From Tubulanus polymorphus (Eukaryota > Nemertea > Palaeonemertea > Tubulaniformes > Tubulanidae): a stretch of DNA of 60,000 nt. A model generated the notes under the pieces. It was not told the origin of the DNA, ran no database searches, and saw only the letters and a program-made list of their open reading frames with translations. This document shows positions 48,799 to 60,000 of this stretch, one piece after another (the stretch's first letter is position 1; each line of letters opens with the position of its first letter). The position numbers were made by a program, and so were the translations under genes. Location of the stretch: positions 9,726,850-9,786,849 of the forward strand of contig NC_134029.1 in the NCBI RefSeq assembly GCF_964204645.1. Direction: 5' to 3'.

Positions 48799-49056
48799 TT
48801 TTGTAGTAAAAATCAGTTCATTTTCAATGAAATTTGAACTTGATTTTAGGCTTCCAAATTTAAAATTTTCTAACAAGTCTTTGAATGGATATAAGATATG
48901 CTTTCTCACTCTGTGTATGGTTAAGATTTCACTAAAGGTAGATTTACTTATATGAAAAGTTGATTCGAATTTGATTGAAATGCAGGGGAATAGAAGCACA
49001 ACCCACAAGCGATCCTGGTGGAATCTTCGCTTGCCACAGAAGGGTCGCCGGTATTT
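48799..49056 (+). repeat. Dispersed repeat pair, copy A
   Basis: It shares with 58749-59035 an ordered set of blocks: TTCATTTTCAATGAAATTTG / CCATTTTCAACGAATTTTG, GATTTTAGGCTTCCAAAT / GATTTTTAGACTCCCAAAT, TTTGATTGAAATG in both, and TGGTGGAATCTTCGCTTGCC / GTGGAATCCTCGATTGCC. Class unknown. Confidence 0.7.
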
Positions 49057-51699
49057 TAATCATGATTCATTTTCAATTCAATACAAATCAGTTTTATTCA
49101 AAATTCGTGCAAATTATTGTCGGAAAAATCCTGTTCACGGACTGTTCCTGACCACGGACTGTGTTACTAAAACGTTCGTCATACTGCCATCTGTTCCTTT
49201 CACGATTTCGACCTTCCGAAACAAATCTTCGAATGATGCCTTCAGCAAACAAAACGGCAAACAGTCTTATTCGAATATGTATATAATGATCATGACTTTT
49301 GAAATCGTGGGGCGTAATTCTCTAAATCATAATCAAGCAATAATGTGTGATGGGCATATTTGTCATAATAAAATTCTACGAGAAGCATGACAATAATACT
49401 TCATAACTTTATGCATGATACATCGAGCCTGCCCCAGGGGTTCTTGTTCATTTTCCAAAACTGTCTAGAACTTACAATTGTCTCGATAAAGTCTCAAGCT
49501 CCATGGACATCTCGTTCAATTAACTGGACTATACCATTTATGTCTGGTAAAAACTTTACAATTTCATTTGATAAATGAATAGATGTGTAATTCGTCTTTT
49601 AACAGTGTATATCATATCATCTTCCTCTTCAGTTACATCATATTATCGTTATCTTCAGTTCAGCAACACAAGTTTGCGTTCTCCTGTTCGAATATTCGAC
49701 TCAAATCGAATGATTTTGAAAATTTTCGTTCCATTCCCGTTTACTGTGACATGACGAATGTATCAAACATGCGAATTTGAAAATCTCCGCGTGTGTATTT
49801 TCCGATCGATACCGGGGAAATACATAGCTTAATGTAATAACGATATCATATCCTTTATTACATTTTTATCGTGACGTCTCACAATTGGACGCATGCGAGC
49901 CGCAATATCCGGTCGTATTTGGGGGCCAGGCGACACAAAGCCATAGTTTCTAATCCCCTCGATACACCATCATCTCACTATCATCGTCATCGTCATCGTC
50001 GGCATCATGATAGTAGATAAAACATTATTATTCCCACCTCGAAAACTAGAGAAGTATTTGCCCTGACATTTTCTATTACACCATCATTCGCATAGTGTCA
50101 ACTCGGATAGTTATAACTGCAGCGACATGCCGCGCGCGCGTGCCTTCAGTGAGAACAAATCGAAATTGACTTGACGACCGACCGATGAGCGAGAACTTCG
50201 AAGATTTTATTGCTCTGTTGTATCTGCTGATTATAGGCGACGCGATTTTTTTTCGTGCGCAAATTGTACTTGTCAAGGACGACGAGTCGTGCATCGAGAC
50301 GTGTTCTCGTCGAAAAAAATGGCTTAGATCGAATCAATTCATACGAAATTTTTTATTTTTTTCGATTGTGCATTTTCGGAATTATTATTTTCGGTGTAAG
50401 ATGTCTGTTCACAAAGGCGGATGAATTGGCTGAAACCTCAAATGGCATTCGAAAGAGAACGTATATAATTCCTCTTATGGAAGAGCAAAAAGAACCTTTG
50501 ATTAATTAAGGCTATGTGAAGGGAAAAGATGATCAGAGCTAAAAATGAGATGATCAATTAACAATGCGCGTTCGCGTCAGATCAGTTGATGCATCGTGTA
50601 GTTATCCCAGATAATTTGTCATCAGATTATGTTATCTATGTTCTAAGATGTTTAAAAAGTATTATGTTAGAGATGTACAATGTGTTAACGATCTTTATGA
50701 TTTCCTTATGATAGAGATCGAATAAGAATAATCAAATGTTTGTCGTCGCTATTCAGAGGTTTCAAGTGGACTACAAAATGACAGAATTATTGTGGTGGCT
50801 CAATCCCACACGTATTTTATTTGAACGAGTTATAAAACGAATGATAATCGTTTTAACGCGTTTTAACGCGGTATTTCATGTTTATTGCGGAAAAGGGAAG
50901 AGAAATGCGGATTTCGATGATTCTTTTTGTCATGGCCCGAAGCAGCTACCACAGATAGTCAATATAGTTTGGTTCAAGGCAGCCAGCTACATCAAATAAG
51001 AACAGAGCAAACATCAAAGTCGAAATCAGGATAAAGAAAATGTTGAATTTGAATCTCGTATCGGGATAAAATATGAGAAAATCATATCTTTATTCAGTAC
51101 ACGTTTAAGCGTTCTCGGTGCTTCGCGCGTGGTGGGCTCTGCGGTCACCGGACAGATGATAAATAGATTTTGACGCATTGAGAGTGTAATCCTAGCGAGT
51201 ACTAACGATTAATTCCGACACACGCCGTGGTTTTACATTGTCTCCTCAGTGATCGGCGCAATCTAATGTACTCTAGCCGAAGCAGCCAGACGATGGATCC
51301 TGCCTGCCTGATCTCTGCCTACTGGGATGTAACAATGATGAACTTCAAATATTGTCAAACCACATACCGAAATCAATGCCTAGCACATTCTGTCTATATT
51401 GACCTGTTCCAGGGATATTTTATGTCCGGGTCGTATGCATCTCATCTATATGATGTCACCATTGGCTACAGGCAGTCACTTGGGTATAGGCAGTCAACAG
51501 CCGGCTTTTGCGGCTTAACTTAGATAAAAAAATCACTACTTATTACTCAGAATCAATACGTAGTTGATTTGTCAGATATCATTTTTATCAGAGTTCATAT
51601 TCAGTCATTACTCTCATTATCATTATTCATTGCAGCTTATTTCTCTATCACTTGCTTCCCCCTTTGGAGTCCAACGTGTGGAGTCCTATAGCCCAACGC
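49057..51699. other. Gene-free stretch
   Basis: No supported gene. A 139-residue plus-strand frame continues from repeat copy A (48971-49390) without recognisable content. A short (ATCGTC)n run lies near 49985. Confidence 0.4.
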
Positions 51700-52020
51700 A
51701 AACGACGCAAATAAACACAGAAACAGGGAACAGAAACATGTTTCAAAACGTTTCCTTGTGTCGCGTGTGTTTAACGGGAAACCGAAAACTTATTTTCGAG
51801 AACAATTCTTCCGAGATCCAACATGTTTTCTTTTCTGTGTTTACGTGTTTCCGTGCTTAAAAGCCCAACCCCCAAGATACAGGTAAACACGGAAACATCT
51901 TAGAAACAGAAACACGTTTCTGAACGGGTGCATTTATGAGGAACGAGGATCACGGTTTCAGGAACCGATGTTTCCGAGAACACATGTTTAATTCCGTGTT
52001 TCCCTGTTTCCCATAAGAAC
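51700..52020. repeat. GAAACA/TGTTTC-rich foldback repeat
   Basis: Many alternating copies of GAAACA and its complement TGTTTC (for example GAAACATGTTTC near 51735, GAAACACGTTTC near 51909, CGTGTTTCCCTGTTTCCC near 51996). The start AAACACAGAAACAGGGAAC and the end GTGTTTCCCTGTTTCCC are inverted relative to each other. The roughly 320-bp block can fold extensively. It could be a foldback element; I do not recognise the family. Confidence 0.6.
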
Positions 52021-52609
52021 ATGTTAACTTTGACGGTTAGAATAATCTAAGGCCACGTTGATGCTCTAAAAAATGCGGTTTTTCCATAGATATTTTTAAG
52101 CAATTTCAATCATGGAGTATCTCTGCAACGACGACACGTGTATTTGAATATAGAATTGACACATGACTATTACGCTGACAACCGATATAAATTTGTACAT
52201 CCACGTACAAATGAAATATATCAAGTGCATAATCTGTAGATATTCAGCCGTCGCAATTAGACCTAATTGGACGTCGCGTTAATTGAGAAAAACGCGGAAA
52301 TGCACTTCAAACATTCTCAGGACTCTCGTTAGTTGAAGTATGTACGTCTACACAAGTGATTCGCGAAGCCGAGTGGAATTTTTTTTCATAAGTGATGCAA
52401 ACGCGTTCGTATCACACGTGTAATATCATGTGTTGAAAAAGGCGGAAACGACGTTCCCGACGTTTAATGTACGGAAACGTGACTAATCTGTGACTTTGTA
52501 TTTTCAAATTGAAGGTAATATGAATATTTGGAAATATTGATGAAACTGGATGGATAATTTTCCATCTTACACTCTGACCGTGTTCCCATACCAAAACTGT
52601 TTACTCAGG

Positions 52610-52745
52610 GCTAATATCTGTCTACGTTTCGACTACGTAATAGTCTGATAATCCTGAAGATGACTTTAGGACATGTCAGAATACGAACTAGCTCAAGGAA
52701 ACATTTCGGACATGTTTCTCAGTGTTGGATATTATGTTTTCTTTG
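52610..52745 (+). repeat. Dispersed CTGANGA…GAAAC repeat, degenerate copy 3
   Basis: CCTGAAGATGAC at 52650 followed by TGTCAGAATACG (decayed GAAAC) and then GCTCAAGGAAACATTTCGG, which matches the downstream part of copy 2. Just upstream, the minus strand carries TAGTCGAAACGTAG. Confidence 0.45.
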
Positions 52746-55700
52746 AATAAATCTATTTATTCCTTCTTCATCATTAAATCTAGATTCTCCGAGTCTTCTT
52801 AGAGATAAATTCCAATATATCTATTTATCTTGCATACATGGATATAGAGTTTAAATGGGTATAGCTCTTTATTTAGTTAGTCTTTGCATATAGCGTTTAT
52901 CAAATATAACTGAAATTTTCTCGACGCTGGCTTCGACAAAACTCCATTTCGTGCCCGAAAGCAATCGGTTCTTTTTCTGCCATTTCGAAAATACTGACAA
53001 AAAACGACGCGGGGCAAAGATTGTCAGTGACAGCTGTTTACATTATGACGTTACTTCCATTACGCGAATTGTGTGTAGTGTTGTATTACCAGGCAATTCC
53101 AGGCGTTACGATGCGTTTACCGAGCGCTAAATTAAAAAACAAATACCCAATTAAGCGTCCTCGTCGCAGGAATTAGGCACCCCAAGAGATCGACGCATGA
53201 TGGACTCTTAATGTCCAGGGAATGTGATGCATTTACTTCACTGTCTATTCGTGACTTCGAATGAACACGCGGACAACTCGGATATACAGTCATCGCGGAC
53301 TAATCACATTGCAGGGTAATTGCACATTTTTTCTCTCCGATATAGAGTTATTCGAATACAAGATGATCTATGGATCATTAACAATAACGCAACGTGGGTT
53401 GGTTTCAGTTTAGTTTTTCACTAGTCGATATGACTGAAAGATCACCGGTGGCACACGCACGCGAATTTAATGAAAATTTCGACGATTTGGCACTCTCTGC
53501 CTATTAAATTTCTTGATCAAATATGGATTTTATTCTCATTTCTAACCGTATGAAATCTATTCCTTCAATATGTTATATGTATATACATACGTATGTATGT
53601 AAATATCCTCCGGCATGCGATAGTTTTTAGCTGATTTCGTCGGGTTTATATCGAAGGGCTGAATAGATAGCGTGTTCGATCTTGTATTCCGTCTTGCGAC
53701 TAGGAGAGAATCGAGGAAATTGAATAAGTTTAATCTGTTTGATCGCGGCGTACCGGTGCATGACCCGGCGCATCCATTGCCGGATCAGAACCAGCCAGCC
53801 GAAACCGGGCGGTTTTTATCGACGACGCTCAGATTGCGCGTTATCTCGGTCTAATAGGATTTCAATTGGCTGGCAATAGCAAAACCGCACGAGGGTTATG
53901 GATTATTCGATGAATACAATATCAATAATATTGAAAAAAATGAATGGGCGACGCTTATTGAGCAACTCTTCTCGTTTGTAGACAATCCACGCGTCTCTAT
54001 ATAGCTCATAGATAGATTACTATGTGAGTTGACGTATTGACCGCCGCCATCCTTCCGATAACTACTATCGTATCAATAGAGATTATACGAGCAAGACGAG
54101 ACGGGGAACGAATGAATGACTCTCAAAACGTGCGTCGATTGGTCATTTTACTAATATTACCGTTCATTCGACGGACAGATACGAATTGTCAACATGTTTT
54201 CTTTTTATTTGTTTATACGATGGACCTAGTTTCTATACGTCCGTGTTTAAACTTTCAGTAGATCTTGGGTCGGTGGATAGATACGAAGTTGGGGGAATAT
54301 TCGGATATTCAGGCCTAACAGTTGCTGATAAAATGTTACATCTGGGATTAACAACTGATGTCGAGTCAAAATTTGTCGGAAACGTGGATCTGGGTCATAT
54401 AACATTTTGTAGCGATTTTAGATGATTTTATGCCTACAGGCAATAAATCCTAAACCCACGAATTTCGATAATGAGTTTTGTCTTAGTATACATATCAAAT
54501 GATTTGCGTTGACGTTACGGATGTGACGTCGTCTATTCGTAATCAGTCTCGAATCGATAATGACAGCTTGAATGCCGCTCGAATCAATATCTATTAACAA
54601 TGGATTCATTTTCATTCTGTTTACCGGTGTTTGTTTACCCGGTATTATTCTATTCGAGAAATATTCTACATAGTTATAGATTTCTAGATTTACGATAATT
54701 GCACGACCGGATAATCTTATCAATGATTCATAAAAAATCGCCTGTCCCGAAGTTCTGATTATTCGATTACGTATACGCGAATCTACTAATCTCTAATGAA
54801 ATTAGAAATTAGCCGATATAGCCGCAGTTTTTCCTCCGCGGGGACGACGAAACACGAAACCGGCACGGCCGAATGCGTGCCCGATCGAACGTCAATGTAA
54901 TTGAGACATTGCGATACTCACAATTACATATTTCTTCGCTAAAACAATTTATGACAGTTATCGGTGATTTATGGTTACATCGTGTGTCGATATGTTCGCT
55001 GCCGTTCGCTAATCATATAGTGTTCTGTGCGAAGGTGCTGCTAATTCTTCTCTTCCGTTAGTCTCGATTCCCGGCGCGTGTGTGTGTGTGTACTGTCTCT
55101 TTCGATAAAAAGCTCGACGCGCTGCCGTACAAGATTTACGACTGAAACGGCGGGGAAAGATCAATCACGTCAAATTGAAACAGATGAAAATTTCGTCCCA
55201 AACGATTCGCTTTGCAGTGGCATCAGAATACGATTCACGCTTTAAAACTATGGTGAATTGAGCCGAGTATTTATACTAGTCTAATTGTTACTCGTTAAAG
55301 TCTGCGCTAAATTGAGCATTTGAACTTTTTCATAAAAGTCGGCTTGGTTTATCAAAAGGTTAAATGGAAATTATACTTTATTGCATTATTTAGTTGGATT
55401 TGTAGACATCAATTATCACTCTTTCTGGATTTTTGTTGAAACAACATTTGTTTTTTTAAACAAACAATTGAAAATGTATACTCTTGGATTGAATTCGTTT
55501 GAATTGGATTGAATGAGTTATGCCCAGCCCACGGGCTCGAAAATTATCTCGTTAAGTGACACCTTACATACGTCGGGTTCCATTGTATCAACGGTTAGAT
55601 TTGTATAATGGTGATACGGATCCAGCCGTTGGTTTTATCTCATTTTAGCCATTATCTCCGGTATAAGATTTTGAATCGGTTGATTGCGTGATCAGAGGAA

Positions 55701-56989
55701 ACACATCCGTGATGTATTTGTATCCTGGTTATGCATGTATATGCCAGTCCTATCGGATATCAAATACTTGACTCAAGGAGAAACCTGCCTCATTAAAAGT
55801 TTTTCTTCGTATCCTCACGCGAAATGAGATGCGGTTTATTTCGATCTATTACTCCAAAGGGCAACATAGCAAGTGCGGTACGCGGTAAAAATGCCTGAGG
55901 TCAATATACCAGAAGGAAATATGCACTATATCCGTATATTCATATTCATAATTATAACAACAAATACTGAATTTTAATCTAATGCTTTTGACGAAACTTC
56001 TGATTTGATTAATCATAACAAACTAGTGTGTCAAAGTCTTTTTTTATATAAACTTCTCATTTCATCGTCGATTTGATATCTAAATAACACCAAACTCGCT
56101 GTCAAAAACTCTCAAATTTCTCGATGCAATACCACAGAAACCTATGCTTCCGTGCATTACGACAACTAGTTTGTCAAAATCTTCTCATTTACTATACTAG
56201 CGAATACGGTAAACAAGAGCTTAGTTTGATACTTGCCCTTAAATAAGAGCTTTAAATTTGATAATTGCCACAAAGAATTTATGAAATTGGATAACTTTTC
56301 ATTTACATAAGGGTGTACAATAAGTTGCCCGATGCCGCAACAAAGATGGTTTAATATTCGACCATTAGATAAGCTCTAGGAAATATTCGTAATAGATATC
56401 GACATTTGAAATCGATGACAAATGGAGTGATCGAAAAAATCTTTTTCAATGATTTTCAATGATTTTTTCAGAAACGTTCTCGTCGGAATTGCATTTTCCA
56501 CCCGCAGATTGCCGATTCGAACGTGTTTGCATACATAAATGTTAATACGAAATCGTATTTCATCTGCTTCCGCTTTGACGTTGCACTGCATCGTCAAACG
56601 TGAACATCAACTGCCACCGAAAAAAAACGACAAGCCGCGTGAAAATGATTGATATATTTATGCGCAATAAATCACGGCAAAATGACATCGTTTATGCCCG
56701 CTACGGAATTCTGAGCGGCGTTCAAATTGTACGCCGGTTTCTGATGACAGTATGAATCCCGTCAGCATTCATCATAAATCTTATACCAGCGATAAACATG
56801 CGAACTTATCATTAAATAACTGAGAATTTTACTCGCTTTATGTGATTAATCATTTATTATTTATTATTCGTTATATCATATATATCTGCTTTCTGCTATC
56901 ATCGCTCCATACCTAAAGCGGACAGACACACACTGGGTGGGTTGAATACATGTACTACTAGATATATATAGTAAAGTTACACTCTTAGA
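52746..56989. other. Gene-free stretch
   Basis: No supported gene. Short simple repeats occur ((GT)n near 55076, TATG/CATA near 53580). The small open frames between 53672 and 55061 are compositionally ordinary and unrecognised. Confidence 0.4.
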
Positions 56990-57185
56990 ACAAGGGGTTC
57001 AACAATAGAATCTAGGGGTTCTTCAGCTTGCCTTCGAAGGAACCCTTAAAGGTTCTCCAATCTTCAATGAACATTATTTGTACGGTTCTCTAAAAAAACT
57101 ACAGGGAAATTTTTTTCCCATAAAGGGTTTCTTTTAAAGAACCCCTTTAAATATCATCAGATGGTTCTTGACAGGGTATCATTCA
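56990..57185. repeat. AAGAACCC/GGGTTCTT-rich MITE-like repeat
   Basis: About eight copies of GGGTTCTT, GGTTCT or their complements occur within 200 bp (for example AGGGGTTCTT near 57012, AAGGAACCCTTAAAGGTTCT near 57039, AAAGGGTTTCTTTTAAAGAA near 57123). The unit folds on itself. Similar repeats are widespread in aquatic animals as non-autonomous DNA elements; the exact family is not assigned. Confidence 0.55.
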
Positions 57186-57953
57186 AAACCGTAATGATTA
57201 TTTTCACAACATAAAAAGTGACTTTCTCGGCGTCCCAACGAGACACGTAACAGGTCAATGAAAAAGTTCGCACATCAAACAGACACGTAGGAATAGAAGG
57301 TACTGCAATGCTGTAGTGCATGAAACGTTCTTTGCTGGTGAAATTTGAAAAAGAATTGCCAATTAGCTAAGTGTACTTGCAGGAGAATTCCAGTTTGTTG
57401 TTTATCTTTTTTCCTTAATCATCGACATAAGAATATTTGCACGAATGCGAAAGTACTTTTGTGAATGTGATCTTTTGATTCAATAAGAGGTTTCTCGAAT
57501 TGGCGCCTCTCTTATTCCACCATTCGTATCGCTCGCCACTTTTTAACGTGTTTGATTGAAAAAGCCTTTTTTTCTGCAGCTTTGGTGCTGACTCGGGCAA
57601 TTTATCAAACGTCTCGTTTACATAATGGGCGAATTTGGAGCTTACAACGCTCTAAATGATGGTAACAAATATTATACTGCAACTTTCTGATGCAAAAATA
57701 TAATGTTAAGGAGTAAGATAAAGATTTGAGTGAACCCTAACGGAGTGTGATCTCATCCATTGATTCACAGATTCTCTGATCCTAAGATATCTGAACGGTC
57801 TCAGGAAGGCCTTATACCTTTGCGGCATATTCAACAAATTTCATTTCTATAATTTGTTGGCGAGAAACATGCGCGAAAACATTTTGGTGGGGCAACTACG
57901 GTATTTAAACAACCTATAGGGCAACATAATTTTTGTAATTTTACTTCTAAGGA
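57186..57953. other. Gene-free stretch, possibly the decayed upstream part of the following LINE
   Basis: No supported gene. The last 60 bases may belong to the LINE whose open C-terminal frame starts at 57954, but no reverse-transcriptase motif is recognisable. Confidence 0.4.
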
Positions 57954-58742
57954 GTGGCCCAAAAATCAATTGGGTACCCGCAAAACCAGCTATCCCACAA
58001 GATGGCGCGACGAGCAGTAGGTCGTTTCAATTTATTTTCAAGGGATAAATTTAAGAGCCCTTGGTTATCATATATAAAGAAAACCTTTGATGACTGTGGT
58101 TTGTCCTGCATTTGGACGCATCAATTCATGACTAACAGTAAATCTTTTTCAAAACGAATAAAACAGATACTCCGTGACCAGCACCTTCAAGAAACCGTAT
58201 CTGCCATAAATACTAATCCGATGTACACTAACTTTAGGCAATTTGAAAATGATATTAGGTTAGAGAAGTATATAATAGAACTTGGTGATGACTTAGGAAC
58301 TCGTTTATTTGAATTTAGGGTCGGGTCCTATATTTTACCTGTGAACAAATTTTCAAACCTTCATTTAGACAGAGCCGATAGAATATGCCCCACTTGTAAT
58401 ACTTTAGGTGACGAATCCCATTTTCTGTTTGACTGTACCCTACTTAACGAACCCCGCAAAAACTATTTGAATTTGAATACCTTTAATACCCTTGATATTC
58501 TGAAAAACCCAACGGTCAAATTAGCTAAATTCATTAAGACCGGCTTAGATGTATATAGATCCCTCCAATAGTATATATAGTATTGTAAATAGTTGATGTA
58601 TATATATTTTGTTACGTTTTCATTCTCTAAATTTTAACCACTCCAGTGTTGTTTTGTAAATATTTGTATATACATGTGTAATAGTTTTCCTCCATATACC
58701 ATGGAAATGGTTGGAGTGTAAATAAAATCGTAATCGTAATCG
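57954..58742 (+). mobile_element. LINE 3' end: C-terminal zinc-knuckle ORF, 3' UTR and hexamer tail
   Basis: The open frame 57954-58571 (about 205 codons, 5'-truncated, with a chance GTG start) has AVGRFNLFSRDKFKSPWLSY early, then LGTRLFEFRVGSY, and near its end the knuckle CPTCNTLGDESHFLFDC (C-x2-C-x7-H-x4-C), followed by LLNEPRKNYL. This is the region after the RT in several non-LTR families. The 3' UTR (58572-58725) contains inverted arms CACTCCA (58639-58645) and TGGAGTG (58712-58718), and the element ends in TCGTAA/AATCGT repeats (58726-58742). The frame is undamaged over 205 codons, so this copy is much younger than the 15-kb and 19.8-kb fragments. Endonuclease and RT are missing. Confidence 0.88.
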
Positions 58743-58748
58743 TCCGTA

Positions 58749-59035
58749 GTCAAAATTGGTCCATTTTCAACGAATTTTGAACTGGATTTTTAGACTCCCA
58801 AATCCATACATTATCACAGGACTTACTAAATATACAATACTTTCATTCTTCAACTCGGATATCGGTGTAGTTTTCATAAATAATTGATTCATTTAAGATA
58901 AAAATGCATTCAGATTTGATTGAAATGTATAAGAAATCGACCGCGGACGACCAACAATCTACTAGCGAACATGGTGGATCCTCGCCCGCCATACGTGGAA
59001 TCCTCGATTGCCACAGTAGCACTGCGGGTTTTCCC
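58749..59035 (+). repeat. Dispersed repeat pair, copy B
   Basis: Matches 48799-49056 in block order (see copy A), with an insertion of about 25 bases near 58950-58975. It starts within a few bases of the LINE tail, so the LINE may have inserted at or beside it. Confidence 0.7.
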
Positions 59036-59676
59036 TCGTGTATGGCATTTTTTTCTTTTCTCGGGATTGGAAAATGAAGTCATAAAGGCAGTCACGAATC
59101 TATTCGCCCTAACCTTTTCTGTTAGTTCGAACATCATCGTCCAGACAAGAAATTACCCGCCGTCGGTAAAACTCAGAGCACTGCCGTCTCTCTCTAAAGC
59201 CGCCGTGTAACTGCATGGTAACCGCGGAAATTAAGCCTAGTCCTGTTAGCTTTACACCTCCGCTATGCGTTCAATCGATGATGGCCGTGGTTACACGGCG
59301 CTAAAATAATAACGGAAGAAGTGATTGAGATGGCTTTTGATAAGAGATAATTGAATCTTGCGCTGATTTGGTTATCGGCGTCGTTTTGAGTATCGGCAAG
59401 GTCGGTGGAGCCACTGGCGGGTCACGATATCGGTAACGGGATAAAGTAGGCGATAATTAACTAATGCTAATTGATGTCACAATCGATCGACGCTAATGAA
59501 TCAAATCGTAATGTAAATAAGCGGATAAAACGCTACAATTTATTGACTCACGAACGAATTCGATAATACAACTCGCCAGGGTTCGAAAAATAGGTCAACG
59601 CCGTAACCATTTTTAGCGAGTTCCGTTATTTTCATTAAATCTAAAACTAATTTTTCAAATCTCTTCTTTCTTTCAG
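59036..59676. other. Gene-free stretch rich in TAAT and GATA sites
   Basis: No supported gene. Between 59330 and 59520 there are TTTTGATAAGAGATAATT, GGCGATAATTAACTAATGC, TAATTGATGTCACAATCG and TAATGAATCAAATCGTAATG, a dense cluster of GATA-type and homeodomain-type cores. Such words are frequent in AT-rich DNA, so an enhancer is only a suggestion. Confidence 0.3.
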
Positions 59677-59724
59677 GCAGAGGTTTGAATTGGCACATCT
59701 GGTGGACACATGAAGGGATATCAG
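59677..59724 (+). other. Possible 48-bp exon carrying a start codon
   Basis: A strong acceptor (TCTTCTTTCTTTCAG ending 59676) and a donor CAG|GTTAGG (59725) bracket 48 bp. Inside, ATGAAGGGATATCAG (59710-59724) follows an in-frame TGA at 59686-59688, so the ATG could be a true start leading into the next exon. The donor is weaker than consensus and the partner exons are outside the window. Confidence 0.25.
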
Positions 59725-60000
59725 GTTAGGTGTTGTTTCATTTAATATTCCTGTTTCATAGCGTCGGTTTGTATCTCATTTTCCTCTGTGTACTAAGAAA
59801 CGATTTTCAGTTCTTTCTTCTGAGTGGCAACAACATCGTTATTGAATTCAATTTATGTTGGGACTTACAAGAAGAAATTCAATAAGCTTTTGACCTGCAA
59901 GACACGTTCCGATTAAATCTGATTTTCGTTTGAACCCGATTTCCGTATACACCAGTTCCACTGGGCGATATACTGATGAATTACTCATTATATGCCGACG

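Noticed and set aside
48971-49390. 139-residue plus-strand frame as a gene
   Set aside because: Its first part lies in dispersed repeat copy A, and the remainder has no recognisable content.
49980-50010. CRISPR-like or regulatory repeat at the ATCGTC run
   Set aside because: It is a short simple-sequence run with no spacers.

Overview
This is AT-rich eukaryotic genomic DNA. The spliced metazoan gene, the mix of decayed non-LTR retrotransposons, cut-and-paste MITEs and tRNA-derived SINE-like units, and long gene-free stretches point to an animal, most likely a marine invertebrate (perhaps a lophotrochozoan). The taxonomic guess is an inference; no marker in the window settles it.

Positions 1-13811 are dominated by one protein-coding gene on the + strand: the central and C-terminal part of a sacsin (SACS-family) protein. 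One exon of about 12.2 kb (1251-13426) is joined through a 76-bp intron to a last exon (13503-13811). The protein carries the rest of a first sacsin repeat, two further repeats with intact HSP90-type ATP-binding motifs, a degenerate J-like segment that lacks the HPD tripeptide, and a C-terminal HEPN domain that is only complete after splicing. The N-terminal exons lie upstream of the window, so the ATG at 1259 is internal.

From 14.1 to 15.5 kb lies a pile-up of mobile DNA: a CR1/L2-like LINE 3' end with an (ATT)n tail, a second broken LINE C-terminus, and a pogo/mariner-like MITE inserted into it. From 15.5 to 60 kb I find no convincing multi-exon gene. What can be supported is repeats: LINE 3' ends (19.8 and 58 kb), a foldback element with 8-bp target-site duplications carrying a nested Harbinger-like MITE and a tRNA-like block (25.0-26.1 kb), a second copy of that MITE (38.3 kb), a three-unit ~153-bp tandem array with CTCF-like motifs (22.8-23.2 kb), a perfect 164-bp tandem duplication (43.2 kb), a 90-bp (AT)n run inside a palindrome (30.2 kb), SINE-like units, and several other dispersed or foldback repeats. 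Three short stretches look like possible isolated exons or promoters (28.96, 33.4 and 59.7 kb), all at low confidence.

No operon-like or clearly new multi-gene system is present. The observations most worth following up are the giant sacsin exon with its lost HPD motif, the CTCF-like tandem array, the composite foldback element, and a three-copy dispersed motif with a ribozyme-like core.
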